Origin: Candidatus Saccharimonadota bacterium
GTDB lineage: Bacteria; Patescibacteriota; Saccharimonadia; Saccharimonadales; UBA4665
Reading direction: 5' to 3'
Assembly (NCBI GenBank): GCA_018062785.1
Contig: JAGORO010000001.1
Span: 1 to 64,000 of the forward strand
Length of the DNA: 64,000 nt
Shown piece by piece: positions 58,980 to 64,000 of this stretch (its first letter is position 1; every line of letters begins with the position of its first letter). Under the pieces are notes generated by a model. That model ran no database searches. It was not told the DNA's origin and saw nothing but the letters and a program-made list of their open reading frames with translations. The position numbers were made by a program, and so were the translations under genes.

Positions 58980-61010
58980 TTAGTTTAGGTTTGTGACGGC
59001 GCGCAGTCTTGAAACGCGCTCGTATAACTCTGGGTATTGTAGCAAATTTTCACCCCGCTGCAGAAATTCTTCGGCAGCTTTGCGGGCGCTGGCAATCAGT
59101 TGCACATCCGAAAGTTTGGCCACCCGAAGATCTAACTCACCGTGCTGCAGCTGTCCGTAGAGCGCGCCAGGACCACGTAGCTCCAGATCGAGCTCAGCCA
59201 GCGTAAACCCGTCGTTGGTACTTTCGATAGCTCGAAGTCGACGCGTCGGCGGCTTACTGTCACTCAGCACTAGGAAACAGTACGACTGGTGTACACCCCG
59301 ACCAACTCTGCCACGAAGCTGATGGAGCTGACTAAGTCCAAAGGCGTCGGCCGACTCGATTATCATCACACTAGCGTTAGGTACATCCACCCCAACCTCT
59401 ATCACCGTTGTAGCTACTAGAATATCTAGCTCATGGGCCGCAAACGAAGTCATAATCTGGCTACGCTCCTCGGGCTTCATTTTGCCGTGCAGCAGCCCAA
59501 CTCGATAGTCTGGAAATTCTTTTTGCGCCATGCCCAGCATTTCTTCGGCGGAGATGTACTTATCTTCACTTTTTTGTATGCGAGGACAGACTATGTACCC
59601 TTGCCTACCGGCTGCCAGCTCTTCGCGTAAACGCGCATACATTGGCGAGCGCGAATTGGGTGAAATTAGTTGCGTCTCGATCGGCAATCGACCAACTGGC
59701 TTTTCGGCCAAAATGGCGATGTCCAGCTCGCCAAATAAGGTCAGCGCGAGCGAACGCGGGATGGGCGTAGCGGTCAGCAGCAGCACATGCGACGCGTGGC
59801 CAGCTTTTCGCATCAGCTCTTTGCGCTGTTCGACCCCAAACCGGTGCTGCTCGTCGATAATAATAAGCCCAAGCTTGTGCATATCGACCGAGTCCTGAAT
59901 CAATGCATGCGTGCCAATGATAAACTTGGCCTTGCCGTCGACAATTGCTTTGTGGGCTTGCGCCTTCTGAGTTGGTGTCATGGCACCGATTAGCAGACAA
60001 ATCTCGCCGGCAAGGCCAAGCGGCTGTAGCAACGACGTAATACTCTCGGCATGTTGCGTCGCCAAAATCTCCGTAGGTGCCATCAGTGCCACCTGATAGC
60101 CCCCATGCATAGCCATCAAGGCTGCCATAGCAGCCACCACCGTCTTGCCCGACCCAACGTCACCCTCGACCAATCGATTCATCGGGTGGTCGGACTGCAT
60201 ATCGGTATATATTTGCCAAACTGCTTTGCGCTGATCGTCCGTTAGCCGAAATGGCAGTTCGACGACAAATTTTTTGGCGATGGTCTCATCGAACGGTATG
60301 GTGAGGGCATGTTCGGCAGCTACTTCCTGCTTGTTGAGTAGGCTCGCTAGGCTAAGCTCCAGCACCTCGTCGAACCCAAGCCGTTTCTTGGCCGCTTCAA
60401 GCTCTTTGGCCGAGCCAGGAAAGTGCATGGTTTCCACGGCTTTCATTCTGGGAGCTAGGTCGTACCTCTGGAGCATCCATGCTGGAATAGATTCTGGCAT
60501 CTCGCGTAGCGCAGGCAAACAATTGCCAACAAACTGTCTGATTTGGCGGCTTGTTAGACCCTTTGTTTCGCGGTAAATCGGAATAATCCGTGCCGTATTG
60601 AGCGGAAAATCTTTGGCTTGTTCGCTACTAGGATTGGTAAGCTGAATCCGGCCACTTTTGTACTCGAACACACCAGAGAAAAAGTAAGTCTGACCAATTT
60701 TCATTCCGGTCGCTCGATATGGTTGATTAAACCACACAATGCGCATCGCTTCCGATTCGTCTCGCACGCTCGCCTCGGTGATGTGCATGCCACGCCGCAC
60801 GTAGCGGCCCTTGATCTCTAACAACGCTGCCTCGATAGTAACAGCCCCTGGCTGTAATTTGGCAATCGGTGTTATTTGCGAGTAGTCTTCGTAGCGGCGG
60901 GGTATGTTTAGGAGCAAATCTTCGACTGTTTCTACGCCGACGCGCTTTAACAGACCTACCATTGCTGGTCCGACGCCTTTAACTTTGTCTACAGAATCTC
61001 CTATACGCAT
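58980..61010 (-). CDS. recG: ATP-dependent DNA helicase RecG
   Basis: 676 aa fork-remodelling helicase. N-terminal wedge/OB domain (about 55-130, EAALLEIKGRYVRRGMHITE), Walker A GDVGSGKT (about 278), DEQH box, motif III TATPIPRS and the QLRGRVGRG motif VI, then the TRG region. ATG 61010 (MRIGDSVDKVKGVGPAM) fits family starts better than the upstream TTG at 61031; GTG 61013 is also possible. A TACAAT box lies just before. Confidence 0.95.
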   Translation of the reverse strand: MRIGDSVDKVKGVGPAMVGLLKRVGVETVEDLLLNIPRRYEDYSQITPIAKLQPGAVTIEAALLEIKGRYVRRGMHITEASVRDESEAMRIVWFNQPYRATGMKIGQTYFFSGVFEYKSGRIQLTNPSSEQAKDFPLNTARIIPIYRETKGLTSRQIRQFVGNCLPALREMPESIPAWMLQRYDLAPRMKAVETMHFPGSAKELEAAKKRLGFDEVLELSLASLLNKQEVAAEHALTIPFDETIAKKFVVELPFRLTDDQRKAVWQIYTDMQSDHPMNRLVEGDVGSGKTVVAAMAALMAMHGGYQVALMAPTEILATQHAESITSLLQPLGLAGEICLLIGAMTPTQKAQAHKAIVDGKAKFIIGTHALIQDSVDMHKLGLIIIDEQHRFGVEQRKELMRKAGHASHVLLLTATPIPRSLALTLFGELDIAILAEKPVGRLPIETQLISPNSRSPMYARLREELAAGRQGYIVCPRIQKSEDKYISAEEMLGMAQKEFPDYRVGLLHGKMKPEERSQIMTSFAAHELDILVATTVIEVGVDVPNASVMIIESADAFGLSQLHQLRGRVGRGVHQSYCFLVLSDSKPPTRRLRAIESTNDGFTLAELDLELRGPGALYGQLQHGELDLRVAKLSDVQLIASARKAAEEFLQRGENLLQYPELYERVSRLRAVTNLN

Positions 61011-61033
61011 CACGTTGTATCTATTGTACAAGA

Positions 61034-61768
61034 TTACCGTGAACGGTTTTTGGCCGTCTCGTGGGCCGTCAATTCTTCGGTATCATCAAGTGGTGTAAGG
61101 TCTAACCTTTCACCATATTTGCGCTCGAGAGCGAGTAGCAGGAGCGCGTCGGCAAATTTGGGATTTTTGGGCAGAATCGGACCATGGCTATAGGTGCCGA
61201 ATACATTGTGCAATCGACACCCTTCTGTGTCATCCTGACCATTATTGCCATCACCTTTTGTGGTCTTGGCCAGTGTGAGACTGGGGTCATCAAGGGCTGT
61301 CACGCCGCTATGATTCTCGTAACCGACAAGCTCACCCCAAGGCGAATCGTACACCGTATTGCCAATCATCCGAGTATCGCCGCCGACGGTCTCGAGTGGC
61401 AAAACACCAATGCCTGTAATTTCAATACCCTCATTCGTCGTGAATGTTCTGCCGAACAACTGGTACATCCCGCAGATCATCAGCATTACGACGCCATCAG
61501 CGGCCATCCGTCGTATTTGCTCAGCTTTTTGAGCAAGATCGTGCTGCACAGTGCCCTGGCCTGCGTCTTGGCCACCGCCGCCCAAAATGATGTCGGCTTC
61601 GTCTGGGATGGCCTCGCCAACACCGATGAGTTTCGTCTCAACCTCGATTCCACGCCACTTGGCACGACGCTCAAGCACCAAACGATTACCCGTGTCACCG
61701 TAAATATTCATCTCCTTTGGGTAGAGATGAACAAGGGTAAGTTTTTTTGACATTTGAGTTGTACTCAC
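61034..61768 (-). CDS. gatD: Lipid II isoglutaminyl synthase, glutaminase subunit GatD
   Basis: 244 aa class I glutamine amidotransferase. Nucleophile Cys in MLMICGMYQLFG (about 100) and His in YSHGPILP (about 196). Supplies ammonia to MurT for amidation of D-Glu to D-isoglutamine in peptidoglycan. The GTG start overlaps the murT stop (GTGA) with GGAGG seven bases upstream. The C-terminal 30 residues are polar. Confidence 0.9.
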   Translation of the reverse strand: MSTTQMSKKLTLVHLYPKEMNIYGDTGNRLVLERRAKWRGIEVETKLIGVGEAIPDEADIILGGGGQDAGQGTVQHDLAQKAEQIRRMAADGVVMLMICGMYQLFGRTFTTNEGIEITGIGVLPLETVGGDTRMIGNTVYDSPWGELVGYENHSGVTALDDPSLTLAKTTKGDGNNGQDDTEGCRLHNVFGTYSHGPILPKNPKFADALLLLALERKYGERLDLTPLDDTEELTAHETAKNRSR

Positions 61769-63042
61769 GATACTTCCTCCAGTCCGGAGGCGGCGTTAAG
61801 CAGCTCTATACGCACAGCCCTCATCGCCGTGTATGTACAAAAGATGATGCCCTTTTTGCCCGCTGGTAGTGCCTTGTCAAAGGCTCGTAGATAAGATTTG
61901 AGGTCACTCTCGGCCGTGGCGCGCGTAACCTCGTCGTATTTAAGCCGAAGCGCCATGTCGGCGGCACGGTCGCCGCCACAATAGGCGTCGTATTTTTTGA
62001 GAGCATCAAATTGCACATCCCATAGCCATGAAACGTCACGTCCATCCGCATAGTCATCGTTTATCATGACACCCACTTGCATGTACTCCTCATTGTCGAG
62101 CATTTTTAGGGCTTGGGTAAAGCCACTGGGGTTTTTGATAAGCTGCACCGTTAGTTTTCCGCCATTCGGCAAATCAACTACTTCTCCACGGCCAAACACC
62201 GGAGTTGCCGCACTAGTTGCCTTCCGAAGCGCAGCGATGTCGATGGTAGGCACAATCTCGTACAGCGCCGTTAGGGCCGCAGTGAGGTTTAGGGCGTTGT
62301 GCGCTCCGACTAGTCCAAAATGATACGTTTCGGTTTTGTCTCCGTGGCGAACTGCAACTTCTCCGCGCTCGTACGACTCAAGCCAGACATTTGGCGTGCC
62401 GACCAGCACGTGTTTGGCTGCGTCTTGATCATACAGCTGGTCGTCACTCTTGAACTGGTCGCGCATATGTTCCCTGTGCGCAAACCAACTAGTGCGTACA
62501 CCTTCTCGGGGAGTAATCTGCCCGACTCGTTCATCATTGGCATTCAGGGCCACCCAATCTGTAGCCGACTCGGCTATGGCCGTGAGTAGCTTGGCGGTCG
62601 TGTCTATCTCGCCAAAACGATCCATTTGGTCACGCATGATATTGAGTAATACCACGCCCCTTGGCTTCACTTGGCGCACAAAGTGCACAGCGTGCGCCTC
62701 GTCTTGCTCAAACACAGCGATGTCGTATGGTAATTTTCCCAACCAAGTGCTTTTGGCTATCGTCGCGCTCACAACGCCACGCACAAAATTACTACCAGTT
62801 TCGTTGGTCAGTACCCGCAACCCCTGTGACTCTAGGAGCGAGACGAGGAGGCTCGTAGTGGTGGTTTTGCCATTGGTACCCGACACAACTATCACGCCGT
62901 TCGGCAAGTCGCGGAGGGCATTTGCAAGAAATGAAGGCATGAGCTTCTCAACCACCAAACCTGGCAAAGCCGAACCACTCCGACCACTGATTTTTAAAGC
63001 TTTGTGCGTGGCCTTACCAAGCCAAGTGCCTACTAATTTCAT
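61765..63042 (-). CDS. murT: Lipid II isoglutaminyl synthase, Mur-ligase subunit MurT
   Basis: 425 aa. ATP-binding GTNGKTTTT (about 55-63), central Mur-ligase domain with NIMRDQMDRFGEIDTTAK, and the C-terminal DUF1727 part (GGDRAADMALRLKYDEV). The Cys4 zinc ribbon of Gram-positive MurT (between about 190 and 230) is absent: no Cys in that region. Start at the second of two adjacent ATGs because TACAAT ends seven bases before it. Together with GatD it indicates amidated peptidoglycan. Confidence 0.92.
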   Translation of the reverse strand: MKLVGTWLGKATHKALKISGRSGSALPGLVVEKLMPSFLANALRDLPNGVIVVSGTNGKTTTTSLLVSLLESQGLRVLTNETGSNFVRGVVSATIAKSTWLGKLPYDIAVFEQDEAHAVHFVRQVKPRGVVLLNIMRDQMDRFGEIDTTAKLLTAIAESATDWVALNANDERVGQITPREGVRTSWFAHREHMRDQFKSDDQLYDQDAAKHVLVGTPNVWLESYERGEVAVRHGDKTETYHFGLVGAHNALNLTAALTALYEIVPTIDIAALRKATSAATPVFGRGEVVDLPNGGKLTVQLIKNPSGFTQALKMLDNEEYMQVGVMINDDYADGRDVSWLWDVQFDALKKYDAYCGGDRAADMALRLKYDEVTRATAESDLKSYLRAFDKALPAGKKGIIFCTYTAMRAVRIELLNAASGLEEVS

Positions 63043-63049
63043 CATGTCT

Positions 63050-63055
63050 ATTGTA
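63050..63055 (-). promoter_or_regulatory. -10 box of murT-gatD
   Basis: TACAAT four bases before the first and seven before the second ATG of murT; leaderless. Confidence 0.4.
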
Positions 63056-63069
63056 TCAGTAATGCGAAT

Positions 63070-64000
63070 TTAGCGAGTGATTTCAATAAGTACTGTATCT
63101 TTGAGAGCTTTGCCACGGCGCAACAGCACCAAACCATTCTGAAAATCTTGGGATGACCATTTTTCCTCTGTAGACTTCGCCCCATTTATGGCGATGGCGT
63201 TGCCGGCTAGTAAACGCCGAGCTTCGGTATTTGAACTTGCCAGACCGGTGGCAACGAGTGACTCTACGACCGAGCCGCCCTCTTGCGCGGTAACTGACGG
63301 CAATTCTCCGCGTAGTGCATCGAGCACATCCTCTGCTTCTGCGAGCGGGATCTTGCCGGTAATAACATCAGTGACTTTTTGCGCAATTTGCATTGCCTCA
63401 TGGCCGTGAATAAACGCGGTAACTTCCTCGGCAACACGCCGCTGAGCAAACCGCTCGCGCGGATTTTCCCAGTGTTTCTGCATAATTTCGTCGATCTGGG
63501 ATTTGTCTAGGATAGTATATATCTTGGCATAGTCCTCAATGCCAGCATCGTCGAGATTAATCCAGAACTGATAAAACTGTGTCGGCGATGTCTTGACAGG
63601 ATCGAGCCAAACAGCCCCGCCTTCGGTCTTACCGAATTTGACCCCAGTAGATTTATTAACCACGAGTGGCGCGGACCAAACGTGCACCTCACCACCTTCC
63701 ATACGTCGGACTAGGTCGACACCAGCAATACTATTGCCCCATTGGTCGGCTCCGCAAATCTGCAAATTGACACCGTATTCGCGGTAGAGGTGAACGAAAT
63801 CATACCCCTGAATGAGCGCATAGCTAAACTCTGCGTAGGAAATACCGGTACCCTCTTCGCCAAGTCGAGACTGCACAAACTCGCGAGATAGCATTTGGCG
63901 CATTGGGACATGCTTACCGACGTCACGCAAAAACTCTAGGTAGCCAATGTCCTTAAACCAGTCGTAGTTATCGACCAGCGTAAATTCCTTGCCTGATAAG
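63070..64000 (-). CDS. tyrS: Tyrosyl-tRNA synthetase (5' end outside the window)
   Basis: At least 309 aa, the frame running off the right edge. ICGADQWGNSIAG is the tyrosine/tRNA-binding segment and KFGKTEGG is the KMSKS-type motif (KFGKT). An S4 RNA-binding domain closes the protein (VATGLASSNTEARRLLAGNA). The N-terminal HIGH part is missing because of the window end. The cognate tRNA-Tyr is at 5.4 kb. Confidence 0.93.
   Translation of the reverse strand, partial: LSGKEFTLVDNYDWFKDIGYLEFLRDVGKHVPMRQMLSREFVQSRLGEEGTGISYAEFSYALIQGYDFVHLYREYGVNLQICGADQWGNSIAGVDLVRRMEGGEVHVWSAPLVVNKSTGVKFGKTEGGAVWLDPVKTSPTQFYQFWINLDDAGIEDYAKIYTILDKSQIDEIMQKHWENPRERFAQRRVAEEVTAFIHGHEAMQIAQKVTDVITGKIPLAEAEDVLDALRGELPSVTAQEGGSVVESLVATGLASSNTEARRLLAGNAIAINGAKSTEEKWSSQDFQNGLVLLRRGKALKDTVLIEITR

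Overview
The window looks like part of a small, streamlined bacterial genome of the Candidate Phyla Radiation, most likely Candidatus Saccharibacteria (TM7). The reasons are: the universal S10/spc/alpha/str gene cluster is present but rpmD (L30) is missing between rpsE and rplO; the zinc-binding cysteines are absent from L33, L36, S14, S4 and both zinc sites of RNA polymerase beta-prime; a glycosyltransferase/GH57/GH15 glucan operon and a MurT/GatD pair are present; tRNA genes encode CCA; and TGA is used as a normal stop, which argues against the UGA-recoding CPR lineages. The phylum assignment is an inference from gene content.

Layout. 1-5.0 kb: tRNA-Trp, a plus-strand glucan operon (GT4, GH57, GH15) and rpmG. 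5.0-12.0 kb: tRNAs for Tyr and Thr, a PspC protein, the trpS-rluA-holB-TPR operon, and unknown genes with an S51 peptidase. 12.0-28.6 kb (all minus): rplC-rplD-rplW-rplB-rpsS-rplV-rpsC-rplP-rpmC-rpsQ-rplN-rplX-rplE-rpsN-rpsH-[72 aa]-rplF-rplR-rpsE-rplO, then an interrupted EamA transporter, then secY-infA-rpmJ-rpsM-rpsK-rpsD-rpoA-rplQ-rplM-rpsI. 28.6-32.5 kb: accessory genes that separate rplC from rpsJ, a HIT protein and a J-domain protein. 32.8-37.8 kb: tuf, fusA, rpsG, rpsL with small unknown genes between them. 38-47.3 kb: a plus-strand membrane protein, then rpoB-rpoC. 47.6-55.4 kb: clpP with a CIRCE operator, tig, hisS, an SLOG protein and an SPFH protein. 55.6-64 kb: tRNA-Leu(UAG), an unknown interrupted gene, rsmD, recG, gatD, murT and a partial tyrS.

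The main observation is a family of five paralogous ORFs of exactly 36 codons, each fitted between two ribosomal-protein genes (rplD/rplW, rplW/rplB, rpsE/rplO, rpmJ/rpsM, rplM/rpsI). Three overlap both neighbours by one base (TAATG). The nucleotide sequence also folds into two hairpins whose stems covary between copies. A sixth, frameshifted copy lies next to a tRNA-Leu fragment. I know of no described family like this.

Other points: in-frame stop codons in an EamA transporter, an archaemetzincin-like protease and a 482-codon gene; a three-way-junction structure between rpsI and its terminator; EF-G with NKIN instead of NKxD; many single genes with the -10 box 6-7 bases before ATG (likely leaderless mRNAs), while the large translation operons have long structured leaders; and hairpin arrays with an invariant CGAG loop.
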